Positions 8,040-16,449 are shown, counted from the first letter of the stretch. The stretch: DNA of 46,218 nt from RUG13409 sp045546135 (GCA_045546135.1 JAZQCD010000017.1:1-46218); one strand, 5' to 3'. Notes: generated from the letters alone by a model not told the origin. Translations and numbers: made by a program.

Positions 8040-9533
8040 TCATTCGAACCGGATCACAGGTCTTGAGTATCTTTGCGGCTCACATAGAGTTCCCCCTATG
8101 GAACTTTTGTAATTGCCCAGATACAAAGGACCCTCTTTGCCGAAAACAGCGATTGCTATGCCGCACCTACTGACGTATTCCGGTGAGTCTGAATTTCCGT
8201 TTATATCTGGCGAAACTATGTACAGTTTGCCGTCCCTATATGCATTGCATAGACCTGCGGAATTATAGTATTGACTGTAACCCATTCCGTACTCGATATT
8301 TATCCACTGTCCATACTCTAGAAGCCCATATATATTGCGGCCTTTTGTCACTTCTCCTATATCTGCTTTTAAAGCAATGCTTAGAAACCCACTTTCATCC
8401 TCTTCAAGGACATATATCACGCCTTTTTCTTCTCTTTCTGAGTAGGCTTCCCGTATTCCGAAAAGATGATATCCATCCTCTTTTTGGACAAAGTAATGAC
8501 TTGCATCTGCACCGCATATACTGAGTTTTTGCAATTTCTCACCTGTTTTGGCGTCTACAGCATAAACCTTGTGTTCATCATTTTCCTTTACAAAGACATA
8601 TATCACGCTTCCATCCTTTGAAGAGCTAAGGGCCTCTATGGATGTCTCATCTCCAAAGGAGCATAGCGTTGTCAGACTTTCCACGTCTGTTACTAATGCT
8701 CTATCCTCATAATGTATACCTACAGAATATACACCGTATCCACCGGGGACCATGGAGTAATCATACCTTGTGCCCTTAAGCACTCCGGGGACTTGCGCTT
8801 CAAAAAAGAAATACAGTTTATCTCCGGTGCTGAAGCTTCCGAATTTCCATATTTCCATCCCCTTCTCGAAGTTGTTTCCGGAAGGGTTCTCGATCCTTGC
8901 GATCCCTGTTTTAGTCAAGATCAGAGATGCAGTGATATCCTCAGCTATGGGGAATTTGAAGTATTCATCTGTTTTCTTTTGAAAGTCTACTGCATTTTGT
9001 ACACGAACTGCTGACGATCCTTCAAACGCTGAACTTGAAAACTTGCTCTGAAGTGTTATCTCTATAGGATACTGCATAAAAATATCTTTAAGCGGCATCT
9101 CGATACTCACAGCTTTACCTTCTTCAAGTTCTTCAGAATGTTCTTCTCTTATCTTTTCTATGAGACCGGGATATATGAGTCTTAATGCCCCTGAATATAT
9201 AGGATCGGTCCTTACAAAAACGGTTTCCGGTATACTGAAGCTTGGCGTTTTATAGCTGTATTCCTGCTCGGTTTCTGCAATGATCCTTCCTTCATCAAAG
9301 CTTCCTTCAGTCGTCCAGTAAAAGCTGCCGAGCCTTGGGTAATAGTCAAGGAAGCGACTTACAGAGCTTGTGAAGCGGACATTAAGGCCCTCGAGCTCTT
9401 TGGGATCTCCGTATATGATCTCCTCTGTAAACTCAAGTTCGTCTGCAGAATCTATAAGGCTTAGAGAAAATCCCCCGGCTGCTGCGCTGCCTATGATCAA
9501 AAGACATAATAATATGGCAAGAGACCTTTTCAT
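8040..9533 (-). CDS. Exported protein with probable beta-propeller region, copy A (unknown function)
   Basis: This 497-residue protein has a signal peptide ending near residue 19 (GSAAAGG). It shares with copy B the EEIIYGD segment, the GGYGVYSVGIHYE segment and the C-terminal GVIYVLEEDESG and DGKLYIVSPD segments, so the two are paralogous along most of their length. Blade-like repeats such as GSVIYVFVKENDEHKVYAVDA suggest a beta-propeller. Its ATG overlaps the stop of the ABC ATPase by one base (TAATG), indicating translational coupling. Function unknown; I infer a cell-surface partner of the ABC transporter. Confidence 0.6.
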   Translation of the reverse strand: MKRSLAILLCLLIIGSAAAGGFSLSLIDSADELEFTEEIIYGDPKELEGLNVRFTSSVSRFLDYYPRLGSFYWTTEGSFDEGRIIAETEQEYSYKTPSFSIPETVFVRTDPIYSGALRLIYPGLIEKIREEHSEELEEGKAVSIEMPLKDIFMQYPIEITLQSKFSSSAFEGSSAVRVQNAVDFQKKTDEYFKFPIAEDITASLILTKTGIARIENPSGNNFEKGMEIWKFGSFSTGDKLYFFFEAQVPGVLKGTRYDYSMVPGGYGVYSVGIHYEDRALVTDVESLTTLCSFGDETSIEALSSSKDGSVIYVFVKENDEHKVYAVDAKTGEKLQKLSICGADASHYFVQKEDGYHLFGIREAYSEREEKGVIYVLEEDESGFLSIALKADIGEVTKGRNIYGLLEYGQWINIEYGMGYSQYYNSAGLCNAYRDGKLYIVSPDINGNSDSPEYVSRCGIAIAVFGKEGPLYLGNYKSSIGGTLCEPQRYSRPVIRFE

Positions 9534-10267
9534 TACTGCTTTTCTCCCGTTATGCTCTCAAGAGCTTTTGCAACTCTGTCTTCGCTGTAGCCGTAGCTCT
9601 CTTTCACATAGGTGACCAGATCTTTACCCATGGAATCGAGCTCGGCTGTAGTCTTATCACCTACTATCTCGCCCTTTCTTATAAGCACTGCTCTTGATAT
9701 GAAGCCTTCGACCTCCTCTATGAGGTGAGTGGAAATGATCACGCACTCCGTAGGCTCCAATATACCGAGAAGTACCTTGTAAAAATCCTCCCTGTTAAAG
9801 AGGTCGTTTCCCGCAAAGGGCTCATCCATCAGGATGATCTCAGCTCCCTGGCAAAGAGCCAGTATCATTTCGTACTGATTCTTTTGCCCTGTAGAAAAAG
9901 CCTTGAGTTTCTTGTTCTCCGGAAGCTCAAAGAATTCCATCAGTCCGTCATATCTTTTCTGCCTAAAGAGCGGGAAGTGATCCCTGTAAAACTCCTCATG
10001 CTGCTTTGGCGTAAGCTCCGGGAAAAAGCTGTGCTCACTTGTTGCAAAGGAGATCTTGTGTATATTTTTCCTCGTTACAGCTTCGCCGTCTATGGTGATG
10101 CTTCCTCCATAAGTGATGAATCCCGGTATGGTCTTTAGAAGCGTAGTCTTTCCTGCTCCGTTCTCTCCGAAAAGCCCTACTATCTCGCCGGGAGCCACTT
10201 CAAGAGAAACATTTTTCAGCGCCTCAGTTTTATAGTATTTCTTGCTGACATTTTCTAATACAAGCAT
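9533..10267 (-). CDS. ABC transporter ATP-binding protein (YtrB-like)
   Basis: This 244-residue ATPase has a Walker A motif GENGAGKT at about 34-41, a variant signature FSTGQK in place of LSGGQ, Walker B IILMDEPFAGND, and the switch histidine in STHLIEE. The variant signature and short length resemble YtrB-type ATPases encoded beside GntR/YtrA regulators. The longest frame begins with TTG at 10282. The ATG at 10267 with GGAGG just upstream is the better start and overlaps the end of the preceding membrane gene by 13 bp. It is the only ATPase of the operon, so it should energise both membrane proteins or act as a homodimer with them. Confidence 0.9.
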   Translation of the reverse strand: MLVLENVSKKYYKTEALKNVSLEVAPGEIVGLFGENGAGKTTLLKTIPGFITYGGSITIDGEAVTRKNIHKISFATSEHSFFPELTPKQHEEFYRDHFPLFRQKRYDGLMEFFELPENKKLKAFSTGQKNQYEMILALCQGAEIILMDEPFAGNDLFNREDFYKVLLGILEPTECVIISTHLIEEVEGFISRAVLIRKGEIVGDKTTAELDSMGKDLVTYVKESYGYSEDRVAKALESITGEKQ

Positions 10268-10854
10268 ATGAACATCCTCCAAAAACTATATGGTATCCTC
10301 TCATCGATAAGAGCTCCTTTCGGAAGCATCCTGAAATATATTCCCTTTCCCCAAAGACTGAAAAGCAGTGCTATGATCAAGGTCAAAGCTATGAATGCAA
10401 GGGGAAGGCTGAGCGCTCTTTTGTGTATTTCCAAGGGGTCCGGCACTCTTTTCATGGTATATATACTCATGGACCCTCTTCTGAAGCTTTCGTAGTTGTG
10501 CCTTATGATTCCTATGCCTGTCATCAGGTGCACGGGGACGAAGAACAGTGTGTTCTTCATGACCTGAATGAGCGATCTGTAATAGACCTTTTCCCCTTCC
10601 GATGATACAGCATATCCATCGATAACAGAAAAACCCGGTCCCGTTCTGTAGGATACAAGATCCTGCCCTATATGACCCCCGAACACAAACCAGAACCAAC
10701 AGATAGCGCAAAAGAGCAACATAAAGTAAAGCAGGAATTCTCCGTTTATGTCTCTGCCCAAAGGAGCATATTTCTCAAGGCCCTTTCTTATCTTTTCGCT
10801 TCCGGAAGAGATCTTGCCGGATATGTTTTTGATCCATTCTTTGATCCTCTTCAT
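10255..10854 (-). CDS. Integral membrane protein of the ABC operon
   Basis: This 199-residue protein has a basic cytosolic N-terminus (about 1-45), then about four hydrophobic segments. Unlike its two neighbours it is not obviously a paralogue of the others. Between the first two membrane segments lies an extracytoplasmic loop of about 45 residues. The ATG at 10854 forms an ATGA overlap with the stop of the upstream gene and has a G-rich ribosome site, so I prefer it to the TTG at 10869. It is probably a permease subunit, but no family is recognised. Confidence 0.65.
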   Translation of the reverse strand: MKRIKEWIKNISGKISSGSEKIRKGLEKYAPLGRDINGEFLLYFMLLFCAICWFWFVFGGHIGQDLVSYRTGPGFSVIDGYAVSSEGEKVYYRSLIQVMKNTLFFVPVHLMTGIGIIRHNYESFRRGSMSIYTMKRVPDPLEIHKRALSLPLAFIALTLIIALLFSLWGKGIYFRMLPKGALIDERIPYSFWRMFICLY

Positions 10855-11456
10855 AGTCCCGTCCCCCAAACATCCTTTTCTTCAGTCTGAGCTATCCTCC
10901 TGCTGTTGGATATGCCCGCTGTAATGAGCCCCATTACCACGATGATGAGAATCACTGCTATCCACATGGTCGTATTGTTCAGCGGAAGTCCAAAGTTCTC
11001 AGAAGCTGTTGAGATCACCTCAAGGTATTTGCCTTGAGGTCCTGTATAGGCCTTTCCGTAGCAGTCCTTTATATATACCTGTCCTATGACCGAAAGGCTC
11101 CTGAATACCCAAAACAGGGAAAGGTAAAGAAGGTTGCAAAGGACATTGGTCCAGTAAAGACCTCTGCCTGATACAGAGAGCCTATCAAGAGTATAGTTTC
11201 CCATTCCTTTTGACGTCAGAGGGTTCCTGCACAGCATGTTTATTAGTATGATGAAACATATAGTAAAGATATGGAATTCAAAGCCTTCAAGTATGAACTC
11301 CACAATGCCCGGCACCTTTTTTATATTTCCTGCCACTCCCGAGCAGTTTAAAAAAGTAAAGAGGAGCTCTGCCAAGACCATGATCATGGTGACTGTCATG
11401 ACCTTTTTAAAAAGCGCATCTACATAAAGAGACAGGACCGAAGTGAACTTTTTCAT
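10851..11456 (-). CDS. Integral membrane protein, ABC operon, copy A
   Basis: This 201-residue protein has four to five hydrophobic segments (strongest near the N-terminus, around the middle and at the C-terminal end). It is paralogous to the membrane protein at 7456, sharing YTLDRL, NLLYLSLFWVFR and TGPQG segments. The ATG at 11456 forms an ATGA overlap with the regulator's stop, and the ribosome site GGGAGG lies within the regulator's last codons, so the two are translationally coupled. Probably the permease half of the exporter driven by the ATPase at 9533. Confidence 0.7.
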   Translation of the reverse strand: MKKFTSVLSLYVDALFKKVMTVTMIMVLAELLFTFLNCSGVAGNIKKVPGIVEFILEGFEFHIFTICFIILINMLCRNPLTSKGMGNYTLDRLSVSGRGLYWTNVLCNLLYLSLFWVFRSLSVIGQVYIKDCYGKAYTGPQGKYLEVISTASENFGLPLNNTTMWIAVILIIVVMGLITAGISNSRRIAQTEEKDVWGTGL

Positions 11457-11833
11457 TCTGCCGCCTCCCAATTCTCTTTGATGATGCTGACAGCCTCTTC
11501 AAGGCTGAGACCTGATGACTTCATTGCCTCTACTGTCCTTTTTATGTCGCTTTTCAGCATTTCCTCTCTTATGGCTTTTATTTTGCTTTCCGGCAAAGTG
11601 AATACACTGCCGGAACCTCCTTTAGACACTATGATGTTCTCAAGTTCCAGCAAAGAAAAAGCCTTTTGCACGGTATTTGGATTTATGCCAAGTCGTGCGG
11701 AGAGCCATCTTCTTGAGGGCAGTTCCTCTCCATCTGCAGCATTTCCGGAAGCTACATATCTTTTTATGTAGTTTACGAGCTGCAGGTATATTGGGATACC
11801 GGCCTCCTGTTTGTAGGAATCAAATTCGATCAT
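11453..11833 (-). CDS. GntR-family transcriptional regulator, YtrA subfamily
   Basis: This 126-residue protein has an N-terminal winged helix (about 10-75; the PSRRWLSARLGINPNTVQKAF helix-turn-helix segment is typical) and a short C-terminal helical tail of about 50 residues. That short tail defines the YtrA subfamily, which represses adjacent ABC operons, often in response to cell-envelope antibiotics. It is the first gene of the seven-gene operon, and a palindrome resembling the YtrA site sits inside its own promoter, so autoregulation is likely. The inducing signal cannot be read from sequence. Confidence 0.88.
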   Translation of the reverse strand: MIEFDSYKQEAGIPIYLQLVNYIKRYVASGNAADGEELPSRRWLSARLGINPNTVQKAFSLLELENIIVSKGGSGSVFTLPESKIKAIREEMLKSDIKRTVEAMKSSGLSLEEAVSIIKENWEAAE

Positions 11834-11897
11834 TTAAAGATCCTTTTCTAAAATGTTTGGTATTTTGCAAACCGTATTATATCTTTAATACACTTTC

Positions 11898-11933
11898 TAA
11901 CTGTATTATACGAATAGTACAGTTATCTGTCAA
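11898..11933 (-). promoter_or_regulatory. Consensus promoter overlapping a YtrA-type operator
   Basis: On the minus strand a perfect TTGACA (11928-11933) and a perfect TATAAT (11905-11910) are exactly 17 bp apart. Between and over them lies the palindrome TAACTGTA-N12-TACAGTTA (11898-11925), with further partial symmetry inside the spacer. Known YtrA sites have an AGTGTA-N13-TACACT layout. Such a strong promoter with an operator across the spacer and -10 box should be tightly repressed by the first gene of the operon and highly expressed on induction. Confidence 0.85.
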
Positions 11934-11943
11934 TAGTTTTCAA

Positions 11944-11974
11944 CAAAAAAACAAACCGGTCTAAAACCCGGCTT
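11944..11974 (-). terminator. Rho-independent terminator after SGNH copy 3
   Basis: On the minus strand AAGCCGG pairs with CCGGTTT (7 bp, one G-T pair, 8-nt loop) and is followed by GTTTTTTTG. It ends transcription from the SGNH gene at 12054 just before the GntR promoter. Confidence 0.75.
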
Positions 11975-12053
11975 GCTTTACTATGTCTTCTTTCCTTTTG
12001 GATACAGAATATGGGATGGAGATCCGGTGCAAGCTTCCAATGCTGCTTGATCA

Positions 12054-13292
12054 TCACCAGTCCATATGGTTTTGAATATATTCTCTCATCCGTACATAGC
12101 CGTCATAGCTTAGATGTATGCCGTCCTCTCCGATATAGCTGCCTAAGCAGCATCCTGTTGCCGGATCTTTTACGCTTTCGGCTGCATTCATGAATTTGAA
12201 ACCGTATTTCCTGCATAGCTCGCACATCTGCACGTTCATTTTGTTTATACGGTCGTTCCTGTCAAAGCCTTCCCTTTGTATCCACTCATCGCTGCTGTAA
12301 TATATGTCTACAGGCATTATGGAACATATGATAAAGGTCGTATCAGGATAACGGGATGAAATGTCATTGTAAAAGTTGTCGCAGCTGGATGCCAGGTACT
12401 CGGGAGTCCAGTGAAGTGTCCTGTCACTGTTAAGTAGTATGAGCATTACTTCAGGATGATAGGCATCCATGGCATCAAAGAATGTTGTATAGTCGTCATA
12501 ATAGCCGTATATGGTTATAGGCATATCGTAGACCGTATCTGTTCCAAGGGAACCCCTCGACCACAGCTGATCATAGGAGACTACGCCGTAGTCTCCAAGG
12601 TTGCCTACAAAGGAGTCTCCGAAGATAAGCAAAGACTTGTACATAGCCTCATTATGACTTTGACTGATGATCGGCGAATCGCCTGCATAGGGAAATTCCC
12701 TGCATATGACGTCGTCATAAAAGGGACCAAGATCAAAGGCTATCCTGTCCTGGGACATAGGGCCTTTATCTACTACAGTCACCTTTCTTCTGACTCTTGC
12801 AGCATTTCCTGAGCTGTCACTGACTGTATAACTTATGTGATATTCTCCGGCCTTGTTTATATCAAGATCGCTTTCTATCTGTACCTTTGCTGTTATATCG
12901 CCGTCTACATCATCGGTTGCTGTAACGCCTGCTTCTTCATACTCCTGACCTAGTACCAGGTACTTTTCAAGGCTTCCGCTTAGTACGATATTCGGTCTCA
13001 TCACATCCTTTACAGTCACCTTGCGCACTGCTTTTTCTGTGAGGAATCTGTATGTGACAATTTGATCGCCTAATTGCGATGTATCCACATTGTTTTCCGT
13101 TTTGACCCTTCCAAGGCCAAATCTTACCGCTGCTCCCTCGTCTTCGTAGCTTTCTCCGTAAGCTACTTCTACTTCTTTTTCACCCTTTATTTCTATCAAA
13201 GCAGGCGTAAAAAGTACAATAAAAGCAAGCGCTGCAAGCAGCGCAGCCACTATAATCGTAAATATTCTTCTCTTTTTCTTTTTTTTATTCAT
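12054..13292 (-). CDS. Membrane-anchored Ig-like (DUF5011) plus SGNH protein, copy 3
   Basis: This 412-residue protein has a lysine/arginine-rich start, one membrane segment (about 11-30), two DUF5011 Ig-like domains (DGDIT and GEYHISY segments) and an SGNH domain with GDSF, LLNSD and DGIH blocks. It resembles copies 1 and 2 throughout, but carries a short insertion before the GDS block (about DSPIISQSHNEAM). It stands apart from the acylation operon, behind the NrdG-like gene and before its own terminator. I infer the same biochemical activity on a surface polymer, perhaps with another acceptor or another regulation. Confidence 0.72.
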   Translation of the reverse strand: MNKKKKKRRIFTIIVAALLAALAFIVLFTPALIEIKGEKEVEVAYGESYEDEGAAVRFGLGRVKTENNVDTSQLGDQIVTYRFLTEKAVRKVTVKDVMRPNIVLSGSLEKYLVLGQEYEEAGVTATDDVDGDITAKVQIESDLDINKAGEYHISYTVSDSSGNAARVRRKVTVVDKGPMSQDRIAFDLGPFYDDVICREFPYAGDSPIISQSHNEAMYKSLLIFGDSFVGNLGDYGVVSYDQLWSRGSLGTDTVYDMPITIYGYYDDYTTFFDAMDAYHPEVMLILLNSDRTLHWTPEYLASSCDNFYNDISSRYPDTTFIICSIMPVDIYYSSDEWIQREGFDRNDRINKMNVQMCELCRKYGFKFMNAAESVKDPATGCCLGSYIGEDGIHLSYDGYVRMREYIQNHMDW

Positions 13293-13442
13293 TTTTATAG
13301 CTTTACTAATACTGAACTGTTTGCTTCTCCTTAATTCGACCAGACAGGAAGAAACCCCTATCTTATGAACGCTATATGTCTGTAAAGCTTCTCTAAATGA
13401 TCGATAATAAAGAATCTCAAAGACAAAGTCCCGAATATATAT

Positions 13443-14150
13443 CTATAGGTCGACGCCTCTTAGCTCTGCATTTGGCACATACTTTCTTATGACCTCGAGC
13501 ATTGCAAGGAGCGTGTCTTTATCCCATGCTCCCCAGGTCCCATTCAGTATAGCTCCTGAATCCGTAAAGTTCTGTAGGAAGTATCTCTTTGCGCCCCTTA
13601 CCATGGTCCCAAGGCCATCCATATCGGAGAGCTCGTGAAGCCCCTTTACTATGGTGGTCCTGAATTCATAATCTATGCCGCTCGCTTTAATTATGCCCAT
13701 TGAACGAAGAGTCTTTCCGAACATGAGCCTTGCGCCTTCACCTGTAAGTCCGGCAGTCATAGCCCATTTGTCAGGGCAGTTCTTTATATCCATTGCAACA
13801 TAGTCCACAAGGCCTTCCGAAAGGAGTTCGCTCAATTTGTCCGGAAAGCTGCCGTTGGTATCGAGCTTTACCTTTAGTCCTAAGGCTCTCACTTTTCTTA
13901 TGAACTCCTTTATGTCCTCCTGCATCAGAGGTTCTCCGCCCGTTATGGCTATACCGTTTAGTTTTCCTACTCTGGTCTTAAGGAAAGCCAGCACTTCATC
14001 CTCATAGTATTCGACATCTGAAGAGTCAGTCACCAGCTCGCTGTTATGGCAAAAAGGACAGCGCATATCGCAGCCCGGAGTAAATATGGTTGCCGCTATA
14101 TGACCCGGAAAATCAAGAAGGGTCATTTTTTGTATTCCTGCTATTCTCAT
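13443..14150 (-). CDS. nrdG: Radical SAM activase, anaerobic ribonucleotide reductase activating type (NrdG2)
   Basis: This 235-residue protein has the radical-SAM cluster motif CDMRCPFC (C27, C31, C34) and the GGEP SAM-binding motif at 71-74. Its start, AGIQKMTLLDFPG, is typical of the activating-enzyme subgroup assigned to class III ribonucleotide reductase. It would reduce SAM to make the glycyl radical on the reductase, allowing anaerobic dNTP synthesis. The reductase gene nrdD is not in this window, so the partner is inferred. The ATG lies only 18 bp after the terminator of the metal ATPase and has no clear ribosome site, which suggests a leaderless or very short-leader mRNA. Confidence 0.8.
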   Translation of the reverse strand: MRIAGIQKMTLLDFPGHIAATIFTPGCDMRCPFCHNSELVTDSSDVEYYEDEVLAFLKTRVGKLNGIAITGGEPLMQEDIKEFIRKVRALGLKVKLDTNGSFPDKLSELLSEGLVDYVAMDIKNCPDKWAMTAGLTGEGARLMFGKTLRSMGIIKASGIDYEFRTTIVKGLHELSDMDGLGTMVRGAKRYFLQNFTDSGAILNGTWGAWDKDTLLAMLEVIRKYVPNAELRGVDL

Positions 14151-14167
14151 AATACAGTCATTTTACC

Positions 14168-14199
14168 ATAAAAAAGCCGGCGATACATCGTTCGCCGGC
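14168..14199 (-). terminator. Rho-independent terminator of the metal-ATPase operon
   Basis: The perfect 8-bp stem GCCGGCGA/TCGCCGGC (14176-14199, 8-nt loop) is followed on the minus strand by TTTTTT (14170-14175). It lies 22 bp beyond the ATPase stop. Confidence 0.88.
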
Positions 14200-14220
14200 A
14201 TTATGTTCAAAAGATGCTAT

Positions 14221-16035
14221 TTATACTCTAAGGGCTCTCATGGAATTGAGTATGGCAAGGAGACACACTCCCACGTCTGCAAATTCTGCAAGCCACATGC
14301 TCGATAGGCCGAAAGCTGCCAGTATGATAACAAGGATCTTGATGCCCAAGGAAAATACTATGTTTTCCTTTACTATCTTCATGGTCTTTCTTGCTATCCG
14401 AACAGCCACCGCTACGTCGCTTGGCTTGTCGTTCATGAGTACTATATCTGCAGCTTCAACCGCTGCCGCCGTTCCCATGCCTCCCATGGCTATGCCAACG
14501 TCTGCAACAGTAAGTACAGGAGCGTCATTTATACCGTCTCCCACAAAGGCCAAAGTCCTGTCCTTTGATGTAGATTTTTTATCTATATCATCGAGGCCTG
14601 CCATAAGTTCCTTTGTGATGCTTACCTTGTCTTCGGGCAGGGTCTCAAAGTGTACGTCGTCAAGGTCCGGCAGCTCTTTGGCTATGGATCTTGCTATTTC
14701 CTCTTTGTCTCCCGTGATCATGACTGTCTTTGCGACGCCGAGTGCCTTTAAGGTCTTCAGTGCATCTTTGGCATCGTCTTTCAGTTTGTCAGAGATGACT
14801 ATATGACCTGCATAGACACCGTCTACTGCAACATGGACTATGCTTCCCGTAAGGGTGCAGGGTTTGAAGTCTATACCAAGAGACTCCATATATTTTGCGC
14901 TTCCGCAATCGACTTTGCTTCCGTTTACATCAGCTGTTATGCCCTGTCCTAAGACTTCCTTTACATCCTTTACTTTAGCCTTGTCTATGTGCTTTCCGTA
15001 TTCGTCTGCAAGGGACCTGGCTATGGGGTGGTTTGAGAAGCACTCTGCATAGGTGGCAAGTTCAAGGAGCCTTGATTCCTTCATTTCCTCAGGATGTATT
15101 GCTACGACTGTGAATACGCCTTTTGTGAGGGTACCGGTCTTATCAAAGACAACTGCATCTGCTTTCGAAAGGGCTTCGAGGTAGTTGCCGCCTTTGATGA
15201 GTATGCCCTTCTTTGACGCTCCTCCTATGCCTCCAAAGAATCCAAGAGGTATTGATATGACAAGGGCGCAGGGGCAGGATACGACGAGCATGATGACAGC
15301 TCTTCTTATCCATTCAGTCCAGTTGCCTGTTATGATCGAAGGAACTATGGCTATGACTGCTGCAATGGCACATACAGCAGGAGTATAGTAGCGGGCAAAC
15401 TTTGTTATGAAGCTTTCGGTCTTTGCTCTGTTGAAAGCTGCATTTTCGACCAGGTCGAGTATCCTTGCAGCTGTCGACTGCGATGCTTCCTTGTCTACTC
15501 TTACCTTAAGCACTCCGTCAAGGTTGACAGATCCGCTGCAAAGGCTGCTTCCGGGAGCCACGTCTTCCGGCATGGATTCTCCCGTAAGAGCTGCTGTATC
15601 TATCCTTGAAAAGCCCTCAAGGACAGTTCCGTCCACAGGGATCCTCTCTCCCGGAAGGACTGCTATGGTATCGCCTACCTTAAGTTCTGAAGGTGATACT
15701 TTTTTGAGGTCGTGATTATCAGGGATGTTTGCATAATCGGGCCTTATATCTACAAGGTCTGTAATGGATCTTCTGCTCTTGTCAACGGCTCTGTCCTGCA
15801 GGAACTCTCCTATCCTGTAAAGAGTCATTACCATGAGGGCTTCCTTTGTTTCTCCTATGGCAATGGCTGCAACGGATGCGAGCACCATGAGGAAGTTCTC
15901 ATCAAAGATCTCTCCCATAAAGAGGTTGGTGACAGCTTTTTTAATTACCGGAAAACCTATAACAAGGTAGGCTGCGATCATTGCGACCGTGATCCATCCA
16001 CCTATACTTTCGACGAATGCCAGTATCTGGTCCAT
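14221..16035 (-). CDS. P1B-type heavy-metal-translocating ATPase (Zn/Cd/Co-type)
   Basis: This 604-residue membrane pump has the phosphorylation motif DKTGT (D298), the TGES actuator motif (about 151), the SNHP histidine-proline pair (about 336) and a GDGINDAP hinge. A metal-binding CPC (254-256) lies in the sixth membrane segment. The sequence after CPC (ALVISIPLGFF) is typical of the CadA/ZntA group, which exports Zn, Cd or Co. It has no N-terminal metal-binding domain; that domain is encoded separately by the gene 11 bp upstream. I start at the ATG at 16035, which has AGGAGAT just ahead, rather than the upstream ATG at 16065. The transported metal is an inference. Confidence 0.9.
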   Translation of the reverse strand: MDQILAFVESIGGWITVAMIAAYLVIGFPVIKKAVTNLFMGEIFDENFLMVLASVAAIAIGETKEALMVMTLYRIGEFLQDRAVDKSRRSITDLVDIRPDYANIPDNHDLKKVSPSELKVGDTIAVLPGERIPVDGTVLEGFSRIDTAALTGESMPEDVAPGSSLCSGSVNLDGVLKVRVDKEASQSTAARILDLVENAAFNRAKTESFITKFARYYTPAVCAIAAVIAIVPSIITGNWTEWIRRAVIMLVVSCPCALVISIPLGFFGGIGGASKKGILIKGGNYLEALSKADAVVFDKTGTLTKGVFTVVAIHPEEMKESRLLELATYAECFSNHPIARSLADEYGKHIDKAKVKDVKEVLGQGITADVNGSKVDCGSAKYMESLGIDFKPCTLTGSIVHVAVDGVYAGHIVISDKLKDDAKDALKTLKALGVAKTVMITGDKEEIARSIAKELPDLDDVHFETLPEDKVSITKELMAGLDDIDKKSTSKDRTLAFVGDGINDAPVLTVADVGIAMGGMGTAAAVEAADIVLMNDKPSDVAVAVRIARKTMKIVKENIVFSLGIKILVIILAAFGLSSMWLAEFADVGVCLLAILNSMRALRV

Positions 16036-16046
16036 AAATAGATCTC

Positions 16047-16265
16047 CTATTTGACTATCTCCCATTCAGGCTCGAGCTTCTTTGCAAGAGCTATAGCTTC
16101 CTCTACAACTGCATCGAACTTGTCGTCATCTGCGTCAAGAGCAAGCTTTCCTGTAGCAAAGCTTACTATGGCTGAATTGACGCCCTTTATCTTGTTGAGG
16201 TTCTTTTCAAGCTTTGCTGCGCAGTTTGCACAGTCTATACCGTTTACAGTGAATATCTTTTGCAT
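16047..16265 (-). CDS. Small HMA heavy-metal-binding protein (metallochaperone)
   Basis: This 72-residue single-domain protein has the ferredoxin-like HMA fold and the metal-binding motif DCANC (C12, C15). It is probably a stand-alone version of the N-terminal metal domain that the ATPase downstream lacks, and would deliver or sense the metal for it. The ribosome site GGAGG is strong. It is the first gene of a two-gene operon. Confidence 0.85.
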   Translation of the reverse strand: MQKIFTVNGIDCANCAAKLEKNLNKIKGVNSAIVSFATGKLALDADDDKFDAVVEEAIALAKKLEPEWEIVK

Positions 16266-16297
16266 TTCTTTTTCCTCCGAAATTATTTATGAGATAT

Positions 16298-16351
16298 ATA
16301 TTCTGCAACCAGCAGAATATTGTATTGTAGCATAATTTTTTTATCTGTCAA
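16298..16351 (-). promoter_or_regulatory. Promoter and palindromic operator of the metal-ATPase operon
   Basis: On the minus strand TTGACA (16346-16351) and TACAAT (16324-16329) are 16 bp apart. Just downstream, across the expected start point, lies the perfect palindrome ATATTCTGC-N5-GCAGAATAT (16298-16320). This fits a repressor site for a metal sensor such as an ArsR- or MerR-like protein, but no such gene is in the window. Confidence 0.75.
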
Positions 16352-16449
16352 GGATGAATTTCTTTAATATATCAAAGTTCTTGACCGAAAACTATGTTTT
16401 TTCACAGTTTCTTTACCTACATATTTTTCTCTTTCTCATATATTTTTGG

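Noticed and set aside
16036..16065. Longer start for the metal ATPase
   Set aside because: It overlaps the HMA gene and lacks a ribosome site; AGGAGAT before the ATG at 16035 is better.
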